DNA of 64,000 bases from Terriglobia bacterium. GTDB lineage: Bacteria; Acidobacteriota; Terriglobia; JAIQFV01. The position numbers and the translations under genes are program-made. Shown one piece after another: positions 24,793 to 34,763 of this stretch. The notes beneath the pieces were generated by a model. It did not search any database. It had not been told where the DNA came from and was given only the letters and a program-made list of their open reading frames with translations. Location of the stretch: NCBI GenBank assembly GCA_028716525.1, contig JAQUPQ010000017.1, forward strand, positions 1 through 64,000, read 5' to 3'. The first letter of the stretch is position 1, and the number at the start of each line of letters is the position of its first letter.

Positions 24793-27700
24793 ATGAATAG
24801 AACAGTTCAAAAGAAAATATCAAAAGCTAAAAGGAATCCCACCGCGACAGAAGCCGGAGGACAAAGGCCCGGAGCAAAGCACGGGGATTTGTTTGGTGCG
24901 GCGTCCAGTCATCTGGAATCTGAAAATAAATATCGATTGTTATTTGAAAGTAACCCCGTCCCCATGTGGGTTTTCAATCTTGAATCTCTCCGCTTTCTCG
25001 CAGTCAATGATGCCGCAGTTCACAACTATGGGTATTCCCGAGAAGAATTCCTGACGATGACGATCCGGGAAATTCGCCCCCGCGAAGACACCCCCGCGCT
25101 TCTGGAAGTGATTCGGACTTTGAAGGACGGGTTCCATCCGCCCCAACCCTGGCGACATCGCAGAAAGGATGGGTCCGTCTTTGACGTCGAAATCCGTTCC
25201 CATACCCTCACTTACGAAGGCAGACGCGCCGACCTGGTTATGGCGACAGATGTTACAGAACGAAGGCGCGCCCAAGAGACGCTCGCCCGATCGGAGCAAA
25301 AATATCGCAGCCTCTTCGAATGTGCGGATGATGCCATCTTGATTTTCGATCCGGACACGGAAGTCATCCTCGAAGCCAATGAAAAAGCCTGCCGGATGTA
25401 TGGATTTTCAAGAACCGAATTGCTGGGCATGAGCTTGAAGGAGCTGACACTCAACGTCCCTCGAGGCAGAAAACAGGTCGCCACCCTTTTGGAACATGGC
25501 CTGTGCCGGAATTTTGACACCGTCCATCTCAACAAGACAAGAATACCTATTCACATCCTTGCAAACGCCTCGGTCATCGACTATCAGGGCAGGAAAGCCA
25601 TACTCAGTATTCACCGGGATATCACCGAGAGAATGCAAGCGGTGCAGGCGCTTAAGGAAAGTGAAGATCGTTACCGCGACCTGGTTGAAAACAGTCAGGA
25701 ACTGATTTGCACTCACGACTTGGACGGAAAGGTTCTCACCGTAAACCTGGCTACGGCAAGGAGCCTGGCCTGTGAACCGGGCGAAATTGTCGGGCACAAC
25801 ATTCGGGAATTTTTGGCGCCGGAAATGCAGGAGGGATTTGACGACTACTTGGCCACCATTCGACGGGATGGAAAGGCTCACGGACTCATGCTCGTGAAGA
25901 ACTTTGCCGGCGAAAAACGCGTCTGGGAATATTCCAACACCCTCCGCACGGAGGGCGTCGATGTTCCTGTAGTCCGTGCGTTGGCCCGTGACGTGACCGA
26001 GCGGAAACGAGCCGAGCGATCGGCCAGAATGGAAAATCGGCGGAATGAGATCATCCTTCGGACGGCCTTGGATGGATTCCTTATTATGGATTCCCAGGGC
26101 CAGATCTTAGAAGCCAATCCTGCCTTCTGCCAGATGTTCGGGTACACCCCAGAGGAACTGCGCACCATGAGGGTGAGCGACCTCGCGGCACAGCGGACCT
26201 TCACCGAAGTCGAAAATCTAATCCACGAAATCAGAGCCAGGGGCTTTGCCACATTTGAAACAACAGGTCACTGCAAGGAGGGAGGATTCATCGACGTCGA
26301 GGTGAAGTCCAACACGATACAGCTTGATGGGAACGAGCTGCTTTTTAGCTCCGTCCGGGACATCACCGAGCGCAAACGCAATGAGGAGCAACTGCGTGAA
26401 TTAAGTGAATTTGATAATCAGATCATATCGAGCGCCCAGGAGGGAATTGTGGTCTACGACCGCGATCTCCGATATCGGGTGTGGAATCCCTACATGGAGG
26501 AGTTGAGCGGTCTCCGAGCCGAAGAGGTAATTGGAAGACATCCCTTAGAAATACTGCCCTTCCTTAAGGAACAGGGCGTTTATGATTTGCTGCAGAGGGC
26601 CCTGGCGGGTCAAACGGTCGTGGCGCCAGACATTCCTCAGCCTCCAATCGGACCCAAAGGACCGGGTTGGAGCTCGGCCCGATTCTCACCCTTGCGGAAC
26701 ACCAAGGGAGAGATTATCGGCGTCGTGGGAATAATCCGGGACATCACCGAAAGCAAAAACGCGGAGGACGAATTGCAGCGTTCACGCTATATGCTTCAAT
26801 CGGTCCTGGATACCATTCCGCAACGAGTATTCTGGAAGGATTTGAACTCCAACTATGTGGGCTGCAATCAACCCTTCGCTCTCGATGCGGGCGAGGAGGA
26901 TTCCAAAGCAATTGTTGGAAAGAGCGATTTCGAGCTGGCCTGGAAAGAAAGAGCGGCTCTGTATCGGGCGGATGACCATGAAGTGATTTCAACGGACAAA
27001 TCCAAAATCCACTTTGAGGAGCGCGTAAGTCATGCTAACGGGCGGGACTTGTGGGTGAGAACCAGCAAGGTCCCATTGCATGATATCCAAGGCCAAGTAA
27101 TCGGCATTCTGGGCACTTATGAAGACATCACCGAGCTGAAACGATCGGAAATGGAGCGCCAAGCCATCTATGAAGTGACCGAAGGAATCAATCAAACAGC
27201 CAACCTCAATGATTTGCTTCACCTGGTCCACGAGGCGCTTCGAAGAGTCGTGTACACCGAGAATATCTTCATTGCACTTTACAACAAGAGGGCCGACCAC
27301 TTTGAATTTCCATATTGGGTGGATCAGTTCGATCCTCCGCCGAATCCCGCCCAGGTGGGCAAGAGCCGGACCGCTTACGTTTTCCGGACAGGACAACCCC
27401 TCTTTTTAACCCCTGAGATTTTCAGAGATCTAAATCTCAAGGGTGAAGTGGAGCAAATAGGAACCCCATCGGAAGTGTGGATCGGCGTCCCACTCAAGAC
27501 GCCGGTAGAAACCATCGGAGTGCTTGTCGTTCAGCACTATTCCGACGCCAATGCCTATACCAAGAGGGACCTGGAATTTCTGACTTCTGTCGGGAACCAA
27601 ATTGCCGTCGCTATTGAGCGCAAACGCGCCGAAGAGGCCATCCACCTTCAAACCACGCGGTTTCAATCCCTCTTTGAGAACTCTCCCATCCCCATCGCCA

Positions 27701-29196
27701 TGATGGATCATTCGGATCTCATCATTCAAGTCAACAAGGCTTTCGAAAGGACCTTTGGTTATATGAGGGCCGAAGTTCTGGGACGCCCCATCAATGATGT
27801 TGTCGCCCCGCCCGAAAAGAAAGACGAAGCCGCGGACCTAAGCGCCCAGACTCTAGGAGGTCACGCGATTCAATTGGAGACAGTTCGGCGATGCAAAGAC
27901 GGAACTTTGGTTCCCGTGCAGATCTTCGGTGTTCCCATGTTTTCAGATACGGGAACTATCGGACTGTTTGCCCTGTACATGGACCTGACGGAATCGAAGT
28001 TTCTTTCCGAGCAGCTTCGACAAGCCCAAAAAATGGAAGCAGTAGGTCGGCTGGCGGGAGGAATCGCCCATGATTTCAACAACCTCCTGACCGCCATCCT
28101 GGGCTATGGCCAATTAACCTTGGGGTCTCTCGATGGACATGATCCCTTAAGGAAAAACGTTCAGGAGATTATCAAGGCAGGCGAGCGGGCGGCGGGTTTG
28201 ACCAATCAGTTGTTGGCCTTCAGCCGCAAGCAGGTTCTCCAGCCGGTGCCATTAAATCTCAATGCCGTCGTTTCCGACATGGACAAGATGCTTCGCCGAT
28301 TGATCGGTGAAGATGTCGAACTCATCCTTAAACTGAATGCCAAAATAGGATCGGTTCGCGCCGATGTCGGCCAGATGGGTCAAATCATCATGAACCTTGC
28401 CATCAACTCGAGAGACGCAATGCCGCATGGCGGGAAGCTCATTATTGAAACATCCAATACCACCTTTGACGAGGTCTACACCCGACTTCATCCTGAAGCG
28501 ATCAAAGGGTCTTACGTAATGTTGGCCATCACTGATACCGGAACCGGGATGGATTCGGACACCATATCGCACATGTTTGAACCCTTCTTTACAACCAAGG
28601 GGCTGGGCAAAGGAACCGGTCTTGGATTGTCCACTGTTTACGGAATCATCAAGCAGAGCGATGGCTACGTCTATCCCTATAGCGAGGTCGGAAGGGGAAC
28701 GACCTTCAAAATCTATCTTCCCAGAGTGGACGGCAAGCTGGACGCGCCCATTCAGGGTGAACAAAACGCGGATGAACACCCTGCCACGGAAACCATCCTT
28801 GTGGTAGAGGACGAAATGGGCGTTCGGAGCCTCATTCAAAGTGTTTTGGCGGCCAAGGGATATACCGTTCTTGAGGCCGATGACGGCATTGAGGCCCTCA
28901 AATTGAATGAGAATCACCCCGGGACCATCGATTTGTTGCTGACGGATCTGGTGATGCCCCGGATGAGTGGTCGAGAATTGGCGGAACACCTGTCGCCGAA
29001 AAGACCCGAGATGAAGGTTCTCTTCATGTCCGGCTATACTGCCGACAGCGTCGTTTATACCGGAGCTTTAGAATCAACCCTGAACTTCATTCAGAAGCCA
29101 TTCACCACCAAGGAATTGAGTCAGAAAATCACCCACGTCCTTCACAATGACGTACCCGATGCGGGGCCCGCCGAAGAATTGGTCGCGAGGAATTGA
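24793..29196 (+). CDS. Multi-PAS/GAF hybrid histidine kinase with receiver domain
   Basis: About 1467 residues, no membrane segment, so probably cytoplasmic. Six PAS domains lie at roughly 43-157, 163-283, 290-403, 413-526, 536-652 and 660-780, most ending in DITER-like motifs; a GAF domain at about 786-942; a seventh PAS at about 952-1070; the kinase core with GGIAHDFNNLLTAILGYG (His near 1091); an ATPase domain with GTGLGLSTVYGII; and a receiver from about 1335 (VVEDE, phosphoacceptor Asp in LLLTDLVMP). No output gene is adjacent, so it may pass phosphate to a distant partner. ATG 24793 is chosen; TTG 24781 is possible. Confidence 0.9.
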   Translation: MNRTVQKKISKAKRNPTATEAGGQRPGAKHGDLFGAASSHLESENKYRLLFESNPVPMWVFNLESLRFLAVNDAAVHNYGYSREEFLTMTIREIRPREDTPALLEVIRTLKDGFHPPQPWRHRRKDGSVFDVEIRSHTLTYEGRRADLVMATDVTERRRAQETLARSEQKYRSLFECADDAILIFDPDTEVILEANEKACRMYGFSRTELLGMSLKELTLNVPRGRKQVATLLEHGLCRNFDTVHLNKTRIPIHILANASVIDYQGRKAILSIHRDITERMQAVQALKESEDRYRDLVENSQELICTHDLDGKVLTVNLATARSLACEPGEIVGHNIREFLAPEMQEGFDDYLATIRRDGKAHGLMLVKNFAGEKRVWEYSNTLRTEGVDVPVVRALARDVTERKRAERSARMENRRNEIILRTALDGFLIMDSQGQILEANPAFCQMFGYTPEELRTMRVSDLAAQRTFTEVENLIHEIRARGFATFETTGHCKEGGFIDVEVKSNTIQLDGNELLFSSVRDITERKRNEEQLRELSEFDNQIISSAQEGIVVYDRDLRYRVWNPYMEELSGLRAEEVIGRHPLEILPFLKEQGVYDLLQRALAGQTVVAPDIPQPPIGPKGPGWSSARFSPLRNTKGEIIGVVGIIRDITESKNAEDELQRSRYMLQSVLDTIPQRVFWKDLNSNYVGCNQPFALDAGEEDSKAIVGKSDFELAWKERAALYRADDHEVISTDKSKIHFEERVSHANGRDLWVRTSKVPLHDIQGQVIGILGTYEDITELKRSEMERQAIYEVTEGINQTANLNDLLHLVHEALRRVVYTENIFIALYNKRADHFEFPYWVDQFDPPPNPAQVGKSRTAYVFRTGQPLFLTPEIFRDLNLKGEVEQIGTPSEVWIGVPLKTPVETIGVLVVQHYSDANAYTKRDLEFLTSVGNQIAVAIERKRAEEAIHLQTTRFQSLFENSPIPIAMMDHSDLIIQVNKAFERTFGYMRAEVLGRPINDVVAPPEKKDEAADLSAQTLGGHAIQLETVRRCKDGTLVPVQIFGVPMFSDTGTIGLFALYMDLTESKFLSEQLRQAQKMEAVGRLAGGIAHDFNNLLTAILGYGQLTLGSLDGHDPLRKNVQEIIKAGERAAGLTNQLLAFSRKQVLQPVPLNLNAVVSDMDKMLRRLIGEDVELILKLNAKIGSVRADVGQMGQIIMNLAINSRDAMPHGGKLIIETSNTTFDEVYTRLHPEAIKGSYVMLAITDTGTGMDSDTISHMFEPFFTTKGLGKGTGLGLSTVYGIIKQSDGYVYPYSEVGRGTTFKIYLPRVDGKLDAPIQGEQNADEHPATETILVVEDEMGVRSLIQSVLAAKGYTVLEADDGIEALKLNENHPGTIDLLLTDLVMPRMSGRELAEHLSPKRPEMKVLFMSGYTADSVVYTGALESTLNFIQKPFTTKELSQKITHVLHNDVPDAGPAEELVARN

Positions 29197-29432
29197 GAAT
29201 TAGGAATTGGGAACTGAGAATGACTTTGAGTGTTTTGGTCGTCGTTGGATTCGCGATTTAAAAAATATCCCTCCGAGGCAATGCCGCTGACCGATAGACA
29301 CAACCAATCACCCGGTTCCGGGAGTCCACCCTTATTTAAGAGCGGGAAGAACCCGCGGCCTTGAAGAACCACCGGTTTAAATTTGCCACGGCGGGAGCTA
29401 CGGCACCCCGAGAAAAACGCCAGTTCAACAAA

Positions 29433-32357
29433 TCAGTGTGCGGCTTTATTTAACGCCAAAGGTGATCCATCATCACCGAAGAATGAGATCGTCATATTAT
29501 TGGCTGTTCCGGCATCCAACATGATGAACTGGGTGACGAACCCTCCTCCATCCGCGATTTGAGGAAAGATGATTGGCGCCGGCGCTATCTGATTGAAATC
29601 CGCAATGGGAAAAGTCGTCAGTACAGGATCACCCCGGCTGTTGATGAGCTCGCGTAACGTGAGCGCCACGAAGGGCGAGGAAGAGGAAATATCCAGCACC
29701 CCCGTGAACCCCGCTGGCAGCCCGGAAATCATTTGGCCCACAAAAGCCGCCGTATGCCCGTTGGCGCTCAGCGCAATAGGTCCCAAGCTTGAGCCAGCGG
29801 GTGTCGTTCCATCCAAATGAAAGGCGTTCACAGTCACGTTGATGGGTGAACTGCCGGGATTGGCGATAGCCAAACCCGTGTCATGTCCGCCGGACTCATC
29901 CACATAAATTCTGGCATGCGTTGTCGGTATTGCCGCCGGCACTCCCGATTCGGTGACCAGTACTGCGCCTGGCTTGAAGCTGAAGATTCCTGCCCCGACC
30001 GGCGACAATGTACCCGGATCTGGAACTACCTGCACCGATCCGGCGCTGATGCCGGCCGGAGATCCGTCCGTCGAAAAGAGGAATACGCCGCCTGCTGGAA
30101 TATTGTAACGATAGGACGAAGCCGGTGTGCCCGACCCGCCCTGCTGGATCACCGCCAGGGGTGTCCCATTGTCGGCCCTTATCTGCATCGTTCCCGTCTC
30201 TGCGGTGCCCGATGTGTTGAGCAGCACAATCGCAGTCTTGAAACCTCCGCCATCGGCCAACTGAGAAAAGTTCACCGCCGAGCTTCCCAGGGCTTTGGTT
30301 AAGTCGGCAATCGGAGTACTGGTTAACAAGGAGTCGCCGCGCTGATTGGTGGTCAAACGTAACGCCAGAATGGATAGCGGCTGATCGCTGGAGATTTCCA
30401 ACGTTCCAAATTGCGTGATGCTGGAAAAATTTGCGGGCAAGACAAAATTGGGCGCAATATCACTCAACTGATCAATAAATTTGGCTCGATGGACGTGCGG
30501 CGCCAATGTCCCATTCCCGACAATGGGGTTTTGCCCGTTGGTGTCTCGCAGCGTGTAAATTGCATTGGCTGTGGTGCTGTTGGTATTGACAATCGCCAAT
30601 CCCGTATCAACGGAAAGAGTTGAGAGGTCCTCTTGATCCGACTTGCCGCTGATATTGCTGCGAAAATCAATAAAGATTTTAGCGTGCGTGGTGGGAGGCG
30701 ATGCCGGCACTCCCGCCTCGCTCACAACCACCCCATTCTCCGTAAAGCTGAAGACCGCTGTGCCGTAAGGCGGATTCGACGTAATCGCGGTCTGGCCTTC
30801 GCTTATGGATTTGCTGCCTGTTCCTCCGGGCAAGACGGTGGCATAACCTGCCTGCACCGGACCGGTGCTACCGAAGGTCGTAAATGTCCCCGCTCCTGTG
30901 GCAGTCAATGAAAGGTTGGCCGTCACATCGTGGATCTTCATCGTATAGTTCTGGTTTCCTGGGCATCCCCCCGCGACAAATCCTGTTACCGAAAAAGTAT
31001 AGGTCCCGACTTGAGTCGGCGTGCCGGAAAGTATTCCGCCGGTAGACAGGCTCAAGCCCGGAGGCAAAGCGCCGGAGACCCGAAAAAACTGCGTGGAGGA
31101 GGGCGGCGTAGTCGGTGTGACGCTTTGGTTATACGATAAGCTTACCCCGCCATCCGGAAGAGAAGATTGAAATAATGTCCCGGCAGGACATCCGTGGGTG
31201 TTAAGCAGTTCGGAAATATCCCCTGACCCGAAGTTTGCCGTGAAAATATCCAACCTTCCGTCCCCATTCAAGTCTGCAGCAGCAATCGAAACGGGATTGG
31301 TCCCGACATTGAAATTGATGGGTGACTGAAAGGTCCCGTCACCATTCCCATAAAGGAGAGATACATTGTTCGAACTGGAGTTGGCCACAGCAAGATCCAA
31401 CTTTCCGTCGTTGTTAAAATCTCCTGCCACCAAAGCAACCGGCCGGGTGCCCGCCACGAAGTTCACTGCGGGCTGGAAGGTTCCATCTCCCTTACCCAGA
31501 AGGATGGAGATGTTTCCCGAGGTGGCATCTGCAACGGCGATATCCAGTTTCCCGTCTCCATTGAAATCGCCCACTGTTAAACCCATGGGGTTGGGACCCA
31601 CCGGAAAACTCGATGGGCTGCCGAACGTCCCATTGCCATTTCCGAGGAGAATCTTGACTGACCCGGACGAACCACTCGCCGGTGGAACCGTCACTGCAAA
31701 GTCTTTCTTGCCGTCTCCGTTGAAATCCCCCAAGACCAATGCTGTGGGGTTCTGGCCGACCGGAATGCTGCTCGGTGGTCCAAAGGAGCCTCCGCCCGTT
31801 CCAAGGAACACCGCAATATTTCCGGAGGTTTGGTTGAGAACTGCAATATCCTTATTCCCGTCGCCGTTCAAGTCTCCGTAATAAACTCCCACGGGACCGA
31901 AGCCTCCGGCTGACATTGTCCACCACGGAGTGAGGTTCCCGGTTGTCGGATCGCCCGTATATCCGGTCACCGTCGAATCAAAATGGTTGGTTTGGTAATA
32001 GATCATCATCGTGCCCACTTGGGCAAAAGTCAGATAGTTGGGATCGTTTCCTGTCGTGGTAAATACTGGCGAAAGCAGATGGCCGTTGGGACTTACATTT
32101 CGCTTGATGAGCGTATTTCCCGCGAAGTCAAGGCTTATCACAGTCGCCGTACCGGGTGCCCCCCCGCCATTGGGATTAATGGTAACAAAGTCAGGCTGTG
32201 TCCCCGCCGGTAGATTTCCCCCCGAGACAAATGCACCTATGTTGTAAGGTTGCGAAAAATTGAGCGTCACGGCTGAAGTGACAAGTAGCGCAAAGGCGAA
32301 GTACCATTTCACAAAGGTTCGCATCGCGCTTACGGGTTCTTTACTCGGTGGAAACAT
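29433..32357 (-). CDS. Secreted FG-GAP/VCBS repeat protein
   Basis: 974 residues. A strong AGGAGG fixes the ATG at 32357; the signal sequence follows (FAFALLVTSAVTLNFSQP). Five calcium-binding repeats (DLNGDGNKD, DFNGDGKKD, DFNGDGKLD, DFNNDGKLD, DLNGDGRLD) form an integrin-type propeller at about residues 160-370. An Ig-like module follows (LPPGLSLSTGGILSGTPTQV), then two copies of a module of about 220 residues sharing TTHA(K/R)I(F/Y)(I/V)D and ADGGGF. The protein ends inside the next ADGGGF segment. Probably a surface adhesin; ligand unknown. Confidence 0.85.
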   Translation of the reverse strand: MFPPSKEPVSAMRTFVKWYFAFALLVTSAVTLNFSQPYNIGAFVSGGNLPAGTQPDFVTINPNGGGAPGTATVISLDFAGNTLIKRNVSPNGHLLSPVFTTTGNDPNYLTFAQVGTMMIYYQTNHFDSTVTGYTGDPTTGNLTPWWTMSAGGFGPVGVYYGDLNGDGNKDIAVLNQTSGNIAVFLGTGGGSFGPPSSIPVGQNPTALVLGDFNGDGKKDFAVTVPPASGSSGSVKILLGNGNGTFGSPSSFPVGPNPMGLTVGDFNGDGKLDIAVADATSGNISILLGKGDGTFQPAVNFVAGTRPVALVAGDFNNDGKLDLAVANSSSNNVSLLYGNGDGTFQSPINFNVGTNPVSIAAADLNGDGRLDIFTANFGSGDISELLNTHGCPAGTLFQSSLPDGGVSLSYNQSVTPTTPPSSTQFFRVSGALPPGLSLSTGGILSGTPTQVGTYTFSVTGFVAGGCPGNQNYTMKIHDVTANLSLTATGAGTFTTFGSTGPVQAGYATVLPGGTGSKSISEGQTAITSNPPYGTAVFSFTENGVVVSEAGVPASPPTTHAKIFIDFRSNISGKSDQEDLSTLSVDTGLAIVNTNSTTANAIYTLRDTNGQNPIVGNGTLAPHVHRAKFIDQLSDIAPNFVLPANFSSITQFGTLEISSDQPLSILALRLTTNQRGDSLLTSTPIADLTKALGSSAVNFSQLADGGGFKTAIVLLNTSGTAETGTMQIRADNGTPLAVIQQGGSGTPASSYRYNIPAGGVFLFSTDGSPAGISAGSVQVVPDPGTLSPVGAGIFSFKPGAVLVTESGVPAAIPTTHARIYVDESGGHDTGLAIANPGSSPINVTVNAFHLDGTTPAGSSLGPIALSANGHTAAFVGQMISGLPAGFTGVLDISSSSPFVALTLRELINSRGDPVLTTFPIADFNQIAPAPIIFPQIADGGGFVTQFIMLDAGTANNMTISFFGDDGSPLALNKAAH

Positions 32358-32833
32358 GGGAGGTCCTCCTGTAATCGGTCCTCAATCCGACATTTGTTTG
32401 GCCGACTTTGGTCGGTTCGAAAGCGAATCCCGCATCCCCGCACCTTCAAACCAGCATAAAAAACAAAACGCGCCGCATTCAACCTCACCTCGGCTTGAAA
32501 GCGGAAACACAAGTGAAGAATGGAGCTACACGTCGAGTCCAATCTTCCGTCCGGAGAGTTTCGCTCCAAACCTAGCTTCACAGCGCGTCCACCCATCTCA
32601 CGCCGTCTCGTTTTTTGGCCGCGGCTGGTTGATGAATGAAGGAAGCAAACAGCATCGCCCGAGTCGAAGAGCTAGGGCCCTGGCCCGCGTCTTCAGGCGC
32701 TCAACAAAACTCCATGCCGAATAAAGATTAGGCACAGTCCGTATGAAATGTATCCCTGGTGAAGTCGCGATTCTATGGCGGCGTTTGATAAAAAACAAGA
32801 TCTTTCTGGGGCAGTCGTGCCATTTTGGCAGTC

Positions 32834-32934
32834 GGCCCCGATCCATCGGGGCCGGGCCTGATCGCACCGCCGCATATCGTCGAGATCCGGACCGAAGGAC
32901 CGTCCGGGATGCCCCCATGAAACGGGCATCCCGG
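32834..32934. repeat. GC-rich hairpins ending in GGCTACC
   Basis: In the gene-free stretch 32358-33065, GGCCCCGAT (32834-32842) pairs with ATCGGGGCC (32845-32853), and an 11-base stem joins 32904-32914 to 32924-32934, followed by CTACC. The same type of hairpin plus CTACC recurs at 33613-33734, 37449-37542 and 51379-51413. The remainder of the spacer shows no other signal. Confidence 0.7.
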
Positions 32935-33065
32935 CTACCTTCGATTTGAAAACCGTGGTCTCGTTCCTGTTTGGGGCTGTTGGCTGATAGCTGAAGGCTG
33001 ATCGCTTGTGGCTCGATCTTGGCAGAATGGAGTAACATGGCTCCACCAAAATGCAGGAGGCCATC

Positions 33066-33533
33066 ATGAATACGATTCCTCAACCTATTTCTGAATTTCT
33101 TGCCGGCAAGCGCTTTGCCGTGGCCGGCGTGTCACGTGACCACGGCCAGGCCGCCAATGCCATCTTTCAACGGCTCAAGGATTCGGGATACGAAGTGTTC
33201 CCGCTGAATCCCAACGCCAGCGAACTGGAAGGAACACGCTGTTATGCCGACGTCTCATCCCTGCCCGGAGTGATTGACGGTGTGATCATCGCAACACATC
33301 CTGACAAGTCGGACGAGATCGTAAAGCAGTGCGCTGACCGGGGCATTCCGCACGTCTGGTTTCATCGTTCCATTGGAAACGGCAGCCTTTCGCAAAAGGC
33401 TCTGGATGAATGCCGGGCCCGCGGTGTCAAAGCGATTGTGGGAGGTTGTCCCCTCATGTTTTGCGGACGCGTCGATTTCTTTCACAAATGGATGTGCCGA
33501 TGGTTGCAGTGGCGCGGCCGTGTTCCCAAATGA
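33066..33533 (+). CDS. CoA-binding domain protein
   Basis: 155 residues. KRFAVAGVSRDHGQAANAIF is the Rossmann nucleotide-binding start of the CoA_binding_2 family, followed by VFPLNPNASELEGTRCYADV and PHVWFHRSIG. Family members bind CoA; their role in the cell is unclear. AGGAGG lies five bases before the ATG. The last 20 residues include GGCPLMFCG and an aromatic-rich end. Confidence 0.88.
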   Translation: MNTIPQPISEFLAGKRFAVAGVSRDHGQAANAIFQRLKDSGYEVFPLNPNASELEGTRCYADVSSLPGVIDGVIIATHPDKSDEIVKQCADRGIPHVWFHRSIGNGSLSQKALDECRARGVKAIVGGCPLMFCGRVDFFHKWMCRWLQWRGRVPK

Positions 33534-33612
33534 TGTAGGTTTGAACCTTTATTTAGAAAACTCTGTCGGGGAAATTACCACCTGGGAATCGACGCCGTGA
33601 CCGGCAGCCACA

Positions 33613-33734
33613 ATCCCCCGCGGGGGATCGTGGGTTTCTGTGCAGGATCAGTCGAGAGCCCTCCCCGATCCATCGGGCCGAGCGCTACCCCTGCGACGTA
33701 GAGCCCCCGGCCAAAAGAACGGCCGGGGCTACCA
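33613..33734. repeat. GC-rich hairpins ending in GGGGCTACC
   Basis: ATCCCCCG/CGGGGGAT (33613-33628) is a perfect 16-base palindrome. CCCGAT/ATCGGG (33664-33677) and CCCCGGCC (33705-33712) with GGCCGGGG (33721-33728) follow, and the block ends GGGGCTACC. It ends 16 bases before the start codon of the thymidylate-synthase-like gene. Confidence 0.7.
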
Positions 33735-33750
33735 GAGCTATTTTCGAGAC

Positions 33751-34419
33751 ATGAAAACACGGAAACCGAGAATCGCACTTCCGAATCACTCTCTCGAGGC
33801 CGCATCCTTGGGAGAGGCATGGCTCGACGCCTCCAGATTGATCCTCGAGACGGGCTCGCTAAGTCGATACGACGGAACAATGACACGCGAAATTGCGCAT
33901 CTGACCCTGGTCATCGCTTATCCGAATCCCGTGGATCCCATCATCAGCCGACATGGCGACCCTGCCTGGCTGAACTGGATACACAAAAACTTCTTTGTTC
34001 AAAATCGGGTGAAGGACCTCGGAAATGCCGCCAGTTACGCCGTTCGTCTTTTTAATTATGGCTACCGCGGACGCGATCAGATTCAAGGGATTGTCAAACG
34101 ACTGCGGCGCGACCGCGAAACACGTTCAGCTACGGTGACCACGTTCATGCCGCTTACCGACACGTCTTACATTCCTTGCATCAGTTTGCTGGATTTTTGG
34201 ATACCCGGGAAGAAACTGGAACTGGTGGTCTATGCACACAGCTTGGATTTTGGAAAGAAGGCTTACGGAAACTTGGTGGAGTTGGCACAATTGCAATCGC
34301 TCGTCGCCAAGCGGTTGAAGGTATCCGTGGGCCGCATGACTCTCTATGTAAAGTCGGCCCATATCTACAAACCTGAATGGAAACTTATGAGGCAGATTGG
34401 CCGGCACAGGATGCTGTGA
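33751..34419 (+). CDS. Thymidylate-synthase-like protein
   Basis: 222 residues. The N-terminal AWLDASRLILETGSLSRYDG and EIAHLTLVIAYPNP resemble the start of archaeal-type thymidylate synthases. YIPCISLLDFWIPGKKLELV contains a Cys where the catalytic Cys is expected, followed by AHSLDFGKKAYGNLVELAQL and TLYVKSAHIYKPEW, like the SAHIY signature. It is shorter than ThyA (about 264), matching the archaeal form. The reaction could be dUMP methylation or pyrimidine hydroxymethylation. No folate gene is near. ATG 33751 is chosen because the codons upstream translate the hairpin block. Confidence 0.6.
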   Translation: MKTRKPRIALPNHSLEAASLGEAWLDASRLILETGSLSRYDGTMTREIAHLTLVIAYPNPVDPIISRHGDPAWLNWIHKNFFVQNRVKDLGNAASYAVRLFNYGYRGRDQIQGIVKRLRRDRETRSATVTTFMPLTDTSYIPCISLLDFWIPGKKLELVVYAHSLDFGKKAYGNLVELAQLQSLVAKRLKVSVGRMTLYVKSAHIYKPEWKLMRQIGRHRML

Positions 34420-34518
34420 AATCAATTTTCAAATCTTAAAAGTAGGGCACGATAGGACCCGTAGGACCTCTACGACGCACATATTAAAAAATGAAAGCAT
34501 CGCCTCTATAAACTGGAC

Positions 34519-34755
34519 AGACTGCCCCGCAAGGACCGCGGGGTCTTCGGCTTGCCGACTACGCAAGCCTCGAGACAGACCAAAACGACCGGACAGACTG
34601 AAAAGACTAGAGAGACCAGACGGACCGGATAGACTGCCCCGCAAAGAACGCGGGGTCTTCGGCTTGCCAACTACGCAAGCTTCGAGATAGACCAAAACAA
34701 CCGGACAGACTGGAAAGACTGAAAAGACCAGAGAGACCAGACAGACTGGACATCC
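34519..34755. repeat. Nine-base GACYRRANA tract with a 112-base tandem duplication
   Basis: Two units starting at 34519 and 34631 match over about 80 bases with about six differences. Each contains CCCCGC...GCGGGG and CTTGC...GCAAG hairpins followed by 9-base GAC units (for example GACTGGAAA, GACTGAAAA, GACCAGAGA, GACCAGACA, GACTGGACA). The tract ends beside the amidohydrolase stop. It relates to 6766-6807. Confidence 0.8.
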
Positions 34756-34763
34756 TGAACTCG

